Notes under the pieces: model-generated
Told to the model about the DNA's origin: nothing
What the model saw: only the letters and a program-made list of their open reading frames with translations
The model's database searches: none
Program-made: the position numbers and the translations under genes
Source of the DNA: Paenibacillus sp. V4I7
GTDB lineage: Bacteria > Bacillota > Bacilli > Paenibacillales > NBRC-103111
Reading direction: 5' to 3'
DNA: 64,000 nt
Assembly (NCBI RefSeq): GCF_030817275.1
Contig: NZ_JAUSZD010000001.1
Location: 124,001-188,000, forward strand
Shown here: positions 1 through 8,378 of the stretch, piece by piece
Layout of the letters: every line of letters begins with the position of its first letter
How positions within the stretch are numbered: the stretch's first letter is position 1

Positions 1-1706
1 GCGTTTCCGTAGGTTGATTGAATATAGGGGTCTGCTTCATTATCCAAAAGGAACTTAGCAATTTCCACGTTGCCCTCCGAGTAGAGATTAAGATTTGAAT
101 AAAGGGCTGTTTTACCGTGAATATCATAACTATTTACATTTGCTTTGTACTGAACCAATAGTTTTACAATCTCAAAATTATTACTACTTGCAGCATCTAT
201 TATTAATGATCTTTTATCGCCAGCTTCGAACACAATATTAGGATCTATCCCCTTATTTAGCAGAATACTAACAATCCCAGCTAATTCTTTTGATTGTCCT
301 TTCATTTGGGATCTGGTAATAATATTTAGGGAATTCAAGTTATCAGATCTTTTATAATTTACATCTGCACAAGCATCCAGGAGTGCTTGAACCATTTTTA
401 GATTTCCTAGAATAACAGCAGACATGAGCGGTTTGTAATCGCTATAACCAATGCCAGAAATATATTTGCCGTTATTCGGGTCAGCGCCTTTTTTTAATAA
501 GGTAATGACTTGATCTGTAGCATTTTTTTTAATGGCTTGAGCAAGTTGTTCTTCTAAATTTTCTCGTACAGGTTCTCTCGTTGCCTGCGATACTACTGGT
601 TGGCTGTTTACAGAACTAGAAGGTTTAACTGGATTTTCCGACACCTGTGTTCCTACAGGTGCTATTTGTTTATTTGGTGGTTGAACGTTTTCAGGCTTAT
701 TTACACCTGTTACTTGTTCCTTTACGGGCGTTGATGATAAAGATGATGGAATCTTGCTTGACTCTTCGACCTTTACCGTAGGTTGACTGTTTTCAGATTT
801 GGTATCAGTCATTGGTAGGTTTGATGTATTCGCGGAAGGCATAACTGAAGCCTCGATTTTTTGTTGTGCTGTGTTGCTTTGTTCATTCAAGTTAACATGT
901 GAATCATTAGCAACAGGTGCTGAAGTCTGGTTCATAGTTAGTTTGCTTTGTTTTTCGGTAAAGAAGATGGAGAGTAATATAAGGAAACAAACAAAAGAGC
1001 CTAATGATATAAGTTTGTAGATCCGAATGCTTCTGTTTAACTTATCTTTATTGCCAACTAAAGTTTTTTGTTCCTGTTGTGCAGCAAGTAGCTTTTTATC
1101 AAATAGTTCATGAATTTGATCGTGAGAAAGAACGTTATTGGCAGCAAGTAGGGACTGATCCCTGCGACTACGAATTTCTTCAGCTGATAGATACTCCTTC
1201 TGCAGACGAATCAATTCGGATTCTACATTCTTGAATTGTTGTTCATACTGCTTCGATAACCAACTCAATTGATCTTTTAGATCAATTTCTGAATTCTGTT
1301 TTAGCGGGAGTTGATAGGACAAGATCTTTAATGAAGAATCCCCGTATACTCTAAAAAACCAAACAGCTAATTCATACGCCTGTATCAGTAATGATTGTGA
1401 TAACTCAAAAGAGTCTGTAAATTCATGATGAGCCGGATTAGAATCCATACGTAAACGATGCAGTATATTTACCACTTCGGTTGGTATAACACCCTCTTTT
1501 GAAAGTGTATTAATACGGGATATTTGGTCTTGATGTGTATCCCGGATTCGCTCTTTCGCGAAAATATATTTTGTTAGTAATTCTGCGAAGACCCGAACTT
1601 TCATTTGAGTTGTATGAGTATCCTGATAAATGTTTTTCTCTGCCTGTGCTCCAAGAGTAGCTAGTACTGGCCACTTCTCTTGTAGAAAAACAAAGTTGCT
1701 GTCCAT
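1..1706 (-). CDS. DUF4145 - transmembrane - ankyrin repeat protein (C-terminus off the left edge)
   Basis: An open frame starts at the ATG at 1706, preceded by a GGGGGAAG ribosome site, and runs off the window at base 1, so at least 568 residues are present. Residues 1 to about 120 resemble the DUF4145 domain found at the N-terminus of some restriction subunits and stand-alone defence-like proteins. A coiled-coil-like stretch and one membrane helix (around residues 230-250, ending ILLSIFF) follow. Next comes a Pro/Ser/Thr/Gln-rich linker, then ankyrin repeats with typical KGADPN, ALLDACADVN and LLDNEADP turns. The protein is probably a membrane-anchored interaction or sensor protein. The domain calls are by motif reading and the function is not known. 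Confidence 0.75.
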   Translation of the reverse strand, partial: MDSNFVFLQEKWPVLATLGAQAEKNIYQDTHTTQMKVRVFAELLTKYIFAKERIRDTHQDQISRINTLSKEGVIPTEVVNILHRLRMDSNPAHHEFTDSFELSQSLLIQAYELAVWFFRVYGDSSLKILSYQLPLKQNSEIDLKDQLSWLSKQYEQQFKNVESELIRLQKEYLSAEEIRSRRDQSLLAANNVLSHDQIHELFDKKLLAAQQEQKTLVGNKDKLNRSIRIYKLISLGSFVCFLILLSIFFTEKQSKLTMNQTSAPVANDSHVNLNEQSNTAQQKIEASVMPSANTSNLPMTDTKSENSQPTVKVEESSKIPSSLSSTPVKEQVTGVNKPENVQPPNKQIAPVGTQVSENPVKPSSSVNSQPVVSQATREPVRENLEEQLAQAIKKNATDQVITLLKKGADPNNGKYISGIGYSDYKPLMSAVILGNLKMVQALLDACADVNYKRSDNLNSLNIITRSQMKGQSKELAGIVSILLNKGIDPNIVFEAGDKRSLIIDAASSNNFEIVKLLVQYKANVNSYDIHGKTALYSNLNLYSEGNVEIAKFLLDNEADPYIQSTYGN

Positions 1707-2119
1707 TGCAAACTTCCCCCGATTGTTTCAAGTTAACTTTTATTTTCACTATTCCATGCACCTAGTTTTCAAAAATTAGTTATTAGGTCATAAGAACTAT
1801 ACTACATGTGGAGAATGATAGAATGCAATACAATAATTACCTAATTCGGAGGTGATACAATACGAGAATAAATCGGTTACCTATTCCATTCTGGCGTTAT
1901 CAGCGAAAGCAGTGTATCCCTTTGCATCAGTTCAGCAGAAGCCTTCTAATCTATGCAGATCATCGATAAGTCCTTTCCACCCTCAGTGGGATTCGTGTGT
2001 TAAACGGCTCTCAGATAGTTCTAGGAAGCCAAAAACGGAATGAATGGAACTTTATAGTAGGATGCTCGTAATAACCTATGATAGCATTAGTTTTGTAACT
2101 GACACTGGGAGGGTTAAGG
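1707..2119. other. 413 bp intergenic region, no supported gene
   Basis: This stretch separates the divergent ankyrin gene (minus) and secreted nuclease gene (plus) and should hold both promoters. A plus-strand frame around 1864-1960 reads through without stops but shows no recognisable protein, and the GGAGGTGATAC sequence near 1850 is not followed by a good start codon. I see no terminator or repeat here. Confidence 0.4.
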
Positions 2120-3283
2120 TTGAATTTAAAACGAAAGATTCTTACGGCAACATTATCCTTGGGACTAGTATTCAGTTTGGCGCCAGTCGTTAGTGCTGAT
2201 AGCACGGCTCCAAATGTATTCATCGATGGAAGACAAATATCATTCGAAGTTCCACCAACCATCGTAGACGGGTCAACACTCGTTCCGATGAGAAAAATTT
2301 TTGAAGAACTCGGCTCAGAAATTTCGTGGAATGGTGATACTCAAACCGTTAAGGCTGTTAAAGGAGAAACATTAATTACATACACCATCGGGCAAAAATC
2401 TGCCACTAAGAACTCAGAAGAGCTTAATCTGTCTGTTCCAGGTGTCATTATTGATGGTTCAACAATGATGCCTTTGCGATTCGTAGGTGAAGCACTTGGC
2501 GCAACGGTTGGATGGGAAGGAAACTCGAGAACAGTCACAATATCATCAGCAAAAAAGGTCAAAACGACCGTTTCCTCTGTTGTTGATGGCGATACGATAA
2601 AAATCGATTGGAATGGTAAAACCGAAAGCATTAGACTCATAGGAGTCGACACACCGGAGACTGAGCACCCGAATAAACCAGTCCAGGAGTATGGAAAAGA
2701 AGCTTCTGAATTTACAAAAGCGCAACTAACTGGGAAGACAGTATATGTCGAAGTTGATGTTGATCAGCGTGATCGTTATGGACGACTCCTCGGATATGTT
2801 TATACGGAAGATAGCGTGATGTTCAATGCAAGGTTAGTCGCGGAAGGTTACGGTCAGGTAGCTACGTTTCCACCAAATGTCCGTTGGGTTGAATTATTTA
2901 AATCATTACAGACTAGCGCGCGAAATAACAGTCTAGGTCTTTGGCAATCAGTTGATTCTGCGCCGAAAGCGGTTAGTCTTGGGGATATTGTGATAACTGA
3001 TGTTGACAAGGTAAATGAAGTTGTCACGATCTCAAATGTTGGATCGGCTGATATAAACCTTACTGGATGGAAAGTCATAAGCGTGACTGGTAATCAAACG
3101 TATACTTTTAACTCTGATTTTATTTTGAAGGCTGGCGCGAGTGTTAAGCTAACTAGTGGATCAGATGCAACGACTACAGACAATAATTTGCTTTGGACAA
3201 AGTCTAATATTTGGAACAATACGTCTTCAGATCCAGCTGAATTGTATGATAACGAGGATACATTAGTAAGCTCATTCGAGTGA
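2120..3283 (+). CDS. Secreted thermonuclease (SNase) with stalk and lamin-tail domains
   Basis: The gene encodes 387 residues and starts at a TTG (2120) behind GGGAGGG. A signal peptide (residues 1-26, cleavage near VVSADS) is followed by a copper-amine-oxidase N-terminal type stalk domain in two halves (residues about 30-140, VDGSTLVPMRKIFEELG and IDGSTMMPLRFVGEALG). A staphylococcal nuclease domain (about 150-275) carries the SVVDGDTI, RLIGVDTPE and RDRYGRLLGYV motifs, with the usual Asp, Arg and Glu catalytic positions visible. The C-terminal 90 residues resemble a lamin-tail (LTD) fold (ITDVDKVNEVVTISNVG). It should cut DNA or RNA outside the cell or at the wall; the stalk domain suggests envelope attachment. 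A terminator follows directly. Confidence 0.88.
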   Translation: MNLKRKILTATLSLGLVFSLAPVVSADSTAPNVFIDGRQISFEVPPTIVDGSTLVPMRKIFEELGSEISWNGDTQTVKAVKGETLITYTIGQKSATKNSEELNLSVPGVIIDGSTMMPLRFVGEALGATVGWEGNSRTVTISSAKKVKTTVSSVVDGDTIKIDWNGKTESIRLIGVDTPETEHPNKPVQEYGKEASEFTKAQLTGKTVYVEVDVDQRDRYGRLLGYVYTEDSVMFNARLVAEGYGQVATFPPNVRWVELFKSLQTSARNNSLGLWQSVDSAPKAVSLGDIVITDVDKVNEVVTISNVGSADINLTGWKVISVTGNQTYTFNSDFILKAGASVKLTSGSDATTTDNNLLWTKSNIWNNTSSDPAELYDNEDTLVSSFE

Positions 3284-3325
3284 TGCAATAATATTTTCGT
3301 AATTAATCGATAAGAGACTATAACG

Positions 3326-3360
3326 AAACCCGCTCCTTTCTTTTGAGAAGCGGGTTTTTT
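3326..3360 (+). terminator. Intrinsic terminator of the thermonuclease gene
   Basis: AAACCCGCT (3326-3334) pairs perfectly with AGCGGGTTT (3349-3357) and is followed by a T tract, 43 bases after the stop codon. Confidence 0.9.
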
Positions 3361-3573
3361 ATATGGAGTATTTTCCTTTAATTACTTGAATCCCGAACAC
3401 TTCGCTAAACATCTTTCTGGATTATATTGTGAAGATGCGCCAGATTATCAACACCATCCTAGGAACCTCGATTTCCTGGACGGACCGGTTTTAAGCTTTC
3501 CAATCCCACTCAACCCATTTTGTGTCACAGGATGAAGGCTTTTTATTCACCAAAAGGGATGCGAAAAGCACCC

Positions 3574-4467
3574 TTAGTGTTTTGCATATTTTTCTTTTAA
3601 CTCTTTTAGTTTCATATTTGGTTGATCTAAATTCATTTTTAGTGGACTATTTCCATTAAACTTTCCATCATCATTTAGATTAATTAATCCAACATCAAAA
3701 GCAGCTTGGACCATATTTCCCCATGCTCCAGGCATATCGGCATAATCTTTAATAGTTGAATTCTCATTTCTTTCATATGAGTATGGAAGATTTAAGACCG
3801 TAGTCAATGTTATTGCGTATTCAAATCTTGAAACTGTTCGCTCAGGTCTAAAATTATGATCTTCATATGCATACATAAGCTTATTCTGAATAGCAGATGC
3901 AATGTCTTTGTAGAATGGGTTATCATCCGAGACGTCTAGTAATTCAGCATTCGCTTTCTCATCAAACAGTCCCAATGACCTTACTAAAAATCTACTGACT
4001 TCTGCCCTCGTTACATCCTTCCCTAAAGTTATTCCTTTCCCTTTAATATCTATTCTTCGATTATTGCCATCCCATGAAATTTGATTTCCGCTAGATTCGC
4101 CAATAAATCTTAATGGAACTAATGTGCTACCATTTACTATCATCGGGGGAACTTCAAGTATTATAGTTTTTCCATTTACAGTAGCACTCGTATTTCCAAT
4201 TTTCATTTGGATGTTCAAGCCATCTTTTCTTCCAATAATCGTTTTAGTTATTTCATCCCAACCTACACTTAAGCCTAGTGTTTCAAATATTGTTCTCACT
4301 GGAACTAATGTTGTACCATCTTGTATAATAGGCGCGACTTCAAAGTTAAGTTGCTGCCCGTCTATTGTTACCACAATAGGATTTTCTACAGCCATTGCCA
4401 TATTTGAAAAAGAAAAAATTACTAGTAGAGAAGAAGCAATTATCAATTTATTAATTCTTTTTTTCAT
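3574..4467 (-). CDS. Stalk-domain (copper amine oxidase N) and S-layer homology protein
   Basis: This 297-residue secreted protein has a signal peptide (1-26), a two-part copper-amine-oxidase N-terminal type stalk domain (about 30-145: VTIDGQQLNFEVAPIIQDG, then PPMIVNGSTLVPLRFIGE) and two S-layer homology like repeats (about 150-280: VTRAEVSRFLVRSLGL, ERTVSRFEYAITLTTVL). SLH repeats usually bind pyruvylated secondary wall polymer, so it probably sits on the cell wall. No enzyme domain is visible. It shares the stalk domain with the nuclease at 2120-3283 but lies on the opposite strand in a separate transcript. Confidence 0.82.
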   Translation of the reverse strand: MKKRINKLIIASSLLVIFSFSNMAMAVENPIVVTIDGQQLNFEVAPIIQDGTTLVPVRTIFETLGLSVGWDEITKTIIGRKDGLNIQMKIGNTSATVNGKTIILEVPPMIVNGSTLVPLRFIGESSGNQISWDGNNRRIDIKGKGITLGKDVTRAEVSRFLVRSLGLFDEKANAELLDVSDDNPFYKDIASAIQNKLMYAYEDHNFRPERTVSRFEYAITLTTVLNLPYSYERNENSTIKDYADMPGAWGNMVQAAFDVGLINLNDDGKFNGNSPLKMNLDQPNMKLKELKEKYAKH

Positions 4468-4533
4468 CTTTTTTTCCCCTCACAAAAATAAACTTTATTT
4501 CGTAATAAAACTGTCCATTCTTTATTTTATTAA

Positions 4534-4827
4534 TCATTTTTTAACTGTGGCTGTAACTTTAACACTTGAAGAGGACTCAATTTTATTATCACTTAATAAA
4601 AAAGTAATTATTCCACCAACGATTATGGTCGCTCCAATTAGAAATCCATAATTTGAGTTTTGCCGTGATTGCGCTGCTTTATCAACGACTGTAGCTCCAA
4701 ATAAAGACGACGTAGATCCCTCTTTGCGAGGTAACACTTTAGTTGGAACTGTAGCATTTAAGAATGAGAATATCTCTATTGCAATAATAATTGATAGGAT
4801 TATCGCGGATAAGCTTCTCTTAGTCAA
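4534..4827 (-). CDS. Small membrane protein, two helices
   Basis: The gene encodes 97 residues and starts at TTG (4827) after a strong AAGGAGG separated by a run of T. One N-terminal hydrophobic segment (about 5-25) and one near the C-terminus (about 62-80, GFLIGATIIVGGIITFLL) flank a polar loop. I do not recognise the family. It lies 66 bp upstream of the stalk/SLH gene in the same direction and may be co-transcribed with it. Confidence 0.6.
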   Translation of the reverse strand: MTKRSLSAIILSIIIAIEIFSFLNATVPTKVLPRKEGSTSSLFGATVVDKAAQSRQNSNYGFLIGATIIVGGIITFLLSDNKIESSSSVKVTATVKK

Positions 4828-4980
4828 AAAAAAACCTCCTTAACTCCGAATTCCTTTTCTTCTTTAAACTTGCATTTCTCTCATATAGAATATTGCATAC
4901 TTATTTGAGTTACAACTAAATCAACAAAAATTTAGAAAAAAGTCCCTAAACCCATGATATTCTTACTATAAAACTGCCTT

Positions 4981-5307
4981 TTATGATAATTCTGGATCAT
5001 AACCCAATTCAACTCTTGCCATAATAGGAATATCGTCATCCTCAAAGAGTTCACCTAAAGAATCATAAAATAGCACTTCAACCTCAATTTCCTCATCATT
5101 CACTAAATTCAATCTATAAACTTTTTTATGTACTACATATGTCTGCTTATCTGTTAAATAGATGGTAAAGGTTGCTTGATAATCTGCAAATTCACCCTCC
5201 TTTTTCTCTATTAGGAATTTCCCTTTGAAAGTTATGATATCTGTTTCGCCATCTAAAAAACCACCAACGCGAATAGTACTCAGTACTACATCTTCGTATT
5301 CTGCCAA
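4981..5307 (-). CDS. Hypothetical acidic protein, 108 residues
   Basis: The soluble, strongly acidic 108-residue protein is predicted to be rich in beta strands (alternating FKGKFLIEKK and QATFTIYLTD). No signal peptide, metal motif or known domain was seen. It is 55 bp downstream of the 295-residue gene at 5363-6250 on the same strand, so the two probably form an operon. Confidence 0.6.
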   Translation of the reverse strand: MAEYEDVVLSTIRVGGFLDGETDIITFKGKFLIEKKEGEFADYQATFTIYLTDKQTYVVHKKVYRLNLVNDEEIEVEVLFYDSLGELFEDDDIPIMARVELGYDPELS

Positions 5308-5362
5308 TTAGAACACTCTCCATTCACCTATGGTTAATGCTGTCCTATCTGATTGCGTGTCA

Positions 5363-6250
5363 TTAAACTTTATTATTTTTTACATCAACCAATTGGTTCT
5401 CCAGAAACATGAATAATCCATCTAATTGTTGAACCGATGCTATATTTTCGAATTTTCTCATAAACACGTTGCAAAATTCCAGAAGTTTAAAATCTTCAGT
5501 GATAAATGCAATGCCATTTTCAGATCTCATCAGAATTTTTATTAAGAGGAATTTTCGATGTTTATGATATAGGATAAATTTTTTATCCCATTTGCCCTCT
5601 TGCCACTTTGAAAATAGGATTTCCGCATAATGATCATAATTTAATACTTCTGAGACCTTTTGCGGGACTACAATATGATCCATGAGGATATTAACTAATA
5701 TCTTATTCTGATACTGTTCATAGTGAAATTCAAGAGAATCACCCACTTCCATGTATGTATCTCGATGCCATTTATATATTTTTAAATCTACATATTTATT
5801 TGAAAAATCAAATATATTTTCAGAATTCTTGATATCTTTTAAGAGAGCACTTGGTTTGAAGGAGAGTTCTTTAATTTTTATCTCGAATACAAAACTCAAA
5901 TCTTGTGACCTATTAGCTCGATGAACTTCCTGAAACCAAGCATAGAGTTCTTGCATTTTGTACATAACGTCTGCTTTTTGTTTATTGTCTTCGTAGGCAA
6001 AAGTTTTTACTTCTACGACTGCATCTTCATCTAATAAATCATCTCTGAAAAGTGCCTCTGGCTGCTTGTTTGTCTCTCCACCGATTCTTTCTATATCCAG
6101 AATTTTTTTAAATTCATAATTTGTCCCTGAAATTTTGTTAATTGACTCAATCAAGAGTTTGGCCTCTACTATATCATACTCTTTGGATTGTTTGATAACT
6201 TGCTGTTCTTTCAATATATCCAGTAAAATAATCATTCGATCTTGCTTCAT
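5363..6250 (-). CDS. Hypothetical protein, possible nuclease-fold core
   Basis: The 295-residue protein is charged and soluble, with an aromatic-rich C-terminal half. A D-D-L-L-D-E-D-A-V-V-E-V-K-T stretch at about residues 70-84 fits the acidic E-x-K arrangement of PD-(D/E)XK nuclease folds, but the rest of the fold cannot be confirmed by eye. No membrane segment is present. It is the first gene of an apparent two-gene unit with 4981-5307. Confidence 0.6.
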   Translation of the reverse strand: MKQDRMIILLDILKEQQVIKQSKEYDIVEAKLLIESINKISGTNYEFKKILDIERIGGETNKQPEALFRDDLLDEDAVVEVKTFAYEDNKQKADVMYKMQELYAWFQEVHRANRSQDLSFVFEIKIKELSFKPSALLKDIKNSENIFDFSNKYVDLKIYKWHRDTYMEVGDSLEFHYEQYQNKILVNILMDHIVVPQKVSEVLNYDHYAEILFSKWQEGKWDKKFILYHKHRKFLLIKILMRSENGIAFITEDFKLLEFCNVFMRKFENIASVQQLDGLFMFLENQLVDVKNNKV

Positions 6251-6470
6251 TGCCTACCTCCAATTTTATTTTACACATGTTAATATCATAGCATATTTTT
6301 CCATTTTTATTATGTTTGCATGCCCCTATCCGCTCTCTCGATCGCGATTTTCACTATTTAGACCTACTAATTAAATTCGAATATATGTAAGATATTATAG
6401 GGTGAGTATCTTGTTAAAAAACTATGAGAATAATTTTTATACGCATGAATATTTCTTATTTACATAGCGC

Positions 6471-7991
6471 TTATTGATGGATATTAGGGTCGAGTTTCGA
6501 CTGTAACAGTCGAACAGGTTTACCACCAAAATCGCTTGATTGATCATAGTCTATAGAGAAAACACCGTTAGTAGAGTACAAGTCCCCTTTCGGAATGACA
6601 AAAGCTGTAATATAGTCCTGCTCTTTCAAGGTTTCAAATTCATGTCCCAGATAGTTAATTTCAATCGCAGCATCCCCTCCTTTCGAGACTGAGTAAGCAG
6701 GCTCCAAAGCAAGAAGAGTATCTGGATCACTCGCATACGCCGTTTTCAGATCAACATCCTTTGGCTCAATACGGCTACTAGGCGAAAATCTACCAAATTG
6801 ATAATTTGGAGAAATCCCATATTTCTTACTCACCTTAATGTGATTCAAGCCTAAGATCACATATGATTCACTAGGAATCCACTTACGTTTATGATCCCAA
6901 CCCCTCCACATTAAATCATCCGGGACAAGCTTTCGGTTCGGATCGTTCAGGTCCGACATATCTACGACGACCAATTGCTTAATCTCGTTGACAAAATTAC
7001 CGTCATCCGCGGTGAATTTCATTCTGTCAGCCTTGAAGTCATTTCCTTTGAACTCACCGATGCCATTCGAGAAATATCGCGGTAGCATTGTGACGATATT
7101 CGTCTTGTGCCAGTTGATCTCTGCCGTCGATAGCGCATATTTATCAGCCTTGAGCTGCTTTCCGTTATTAAATTGTTTTACACGAGCAAGAACAGCGAGT
7201 GCCTGAGCTCGGGTGGTTGCATCATCAAGGGCTATATCCCCTGCAGCTTGTCCTGTAAGCAAGCCTCTTTTAAAAACTTCATAAATCATTTGTTCTCTGG
7301 GAAGTATGGTTTTGGCATGAATACGATTTAGTGCTCGATCAAGTTGCTCAATTCCTCTTTGCACATAGTCTCGTAGGGCGCTTGCGCTATACGTTACATT
7401 ATCGGTGCTTAGTTCATTGCGAATGGTCGGTAAATAATCAGTTAATTTCTGCTTCATTTCCTCTAACGAACTCGCGTCCTCCAGATGGCCATGGATATCG
7501 ATTTTTAACAGCGGATTTAGGTTTCCGCTTTTGATACTGTCAATAAAGTTCCGTTTCTCTTCATTTCGAAGTTCTTCTTCGATTCCTTTTTCCGTTGCAC
7601 GAAAAAGTGTAATGGCCATGTCGTTGCGAAGAAGCGGCTCGTTCCAATCATGAGTGTAATCATCTTGATAAATCCCGACGGATCTTGCAGTTGTGATATA
7701 AGGTTCATACCATTGCGTTGTCGGATTCGAAGATAGTACTGACAAATTCATGGATTTTACCAGTAGCGTCATAAATTCAGCGCCCGTAATACCTTGATTA
7801 GGTCGGAACGAATTGTCGTCAAAACCTTTAAGTAAACCATCATTAAACCCTTCATTTATGTACTCTATAGCCCAGTGATTTTGGGGTACATCAATAAAGA
7901 TTGGTGTTGTGGATGCCGCCCAAACGTTTGGAGATACGAGTGTTGCAAATGCAATGATCGTGACCAGAAGTAGTTTAGTGAACCGTATCAT
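6471..7991 (-). CDS. Secreted S-layer homology domain protein
   Basis: The 506-residue protein has a signal peptide (1-25, ending NVWAAS). An SLH repeat follows immediately (about 32-75: DVPQNHWAIEYINEG, GFDDNSFRPNQGITGAEFM), with a second, weaker SLH-like region at about 80-130 and a third around 225-265 (REQMIYEVFKRGLLTGQ). The C-terminal 240 residues have no recognisable domain. It probably sits on the cell wall through its SLH repeats. It is monocistronic by spacing, with 230 bp to the next gene and a long gap upstream. Confidence 0.82.
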   Translation of the reverse strand: MIRFTKLLLVTIIAFATLVSPNVWAASTTPIFIDVPQNHWAIEYINEGFNDGLLKGFDDNSFRPNQGITGAEFMTLLVKSMNLSVLSSNPTTQWYEPYITTARSVGIYQDDYTHDWNEPLLRNDMAITLFRATEKGIEEELRNEEKRNFIDSIKSGNLNPLLKIDIHGHLEDASSLEEMKQKLTDYLPTIRNELSTDNVTYSASALRDYVQRGIEQLDRALNRIHAKTILPREQMIYEVFKRGLLTGQAAGDIALDDATTRAQALAVLARVKQFNNGKQLKADKYALSTAEINWHKTNIVTMLPRYFSNGIGEFKGNDFKADRMKFTADDGNFVNEIKQLVVVDMSDLNDPNRKLVPDDLMWRGWDHKRKWIPSESYVILGLNHIKVSKKYGISPNYQFGRFSPSSRIEPKDVDLKTAYASDPDTLLALEPAYSVSKGGDAAIEINYLGHEFETLKEQDYITAFVIPKGDLYSTNGVFSIDYDQSSDFGGKPVRLLQSKLDPNIHQ

Positions 7992-8116
7992 ATTGCGCTC
8001 CCCATCTATATGTCATAATTGTTATTCACATACTTATTTCAATAAAACGTAATACCCTTCCATGTTTCGACAGCACTGCCCGTAGCGTAGCGAGCACGTC
8101 GAGCCAATTTCATTCT

Positions 8117-8196
8117 CGATTATGCGCATATGTTTGTGTCGTAAAACGATTATGCACCTATGTTTGTATCGCTCTCAAAGCACCTATGTTTATGCG
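8117..8196. repeat. Short tandem repeats, 25 bp unit, 30 bp period
   Basis: Units at 8117-8141 and 8147-8171 share the pattern CGATTATGCRCMTATGTTTG and both end TRTCG. A third, partial unit (GCACCTATGTTTATGCG) sits at 8180-8196. They lie in the 387 bp gap between the SLH gene start and the jetC stop. The role is unknown: possibly a protein-binding array or decayed DNA. Confidence 0.6.
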
Positions 8197-8204
8197 CCGG
8201 ACAT

Positions 8205-8228
8205 CGGACGACAAGAACTTACTGTCCG
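8205..8228 (+). repeat. GGACGA-x-AAGAA hairpin, copy 1
   Basis: CGGAC (8205-8209) pairs with GTCCG (8224-8228) around a GACAAGAACTTACT loop, followed by a T-rich stretch. The core GGACGACAAGAAC recurs exactly at 63905-63917, and related hairpins occur at 26412 and 33549. On the plus strand it resembles a terminator, but no plus-strand gene precedes it. Confidence 0.5.
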
Positions 8229-8294
8229 TTTCTTTTTTCGGTTTGCATTAAAAAAAGCCTGCACACTTCGCTCATTAGACAAAATACTCTTTAA

Positions 8295-8338
8295 GTAAAA
8301 ATAGGACGCAAACTCACGGCTTCGCGTAGGCTGCGTCC
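8295..8338 (-). terminator. Terminator downstream of jetC
   Basis: Reading the minus strand, GGACGCA (8332-8338) pairs with TGCGTCC (8304-8310), and then TATTTTTAC follows. It lies about 40 bp after the jetC stop codon and ends the Wadjet operon. Confidence 0.7.
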
Positions 8339-8378
8339 ATATAAATAAAATACTATATCCCTATTATTTTACCTACTT

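Noticed and set aside
1852..2043. 63-residue plus-strand frame in the first intergenic gap
   Set aside because: No plausible start context and no protein-like motifs; part of a promoter region.
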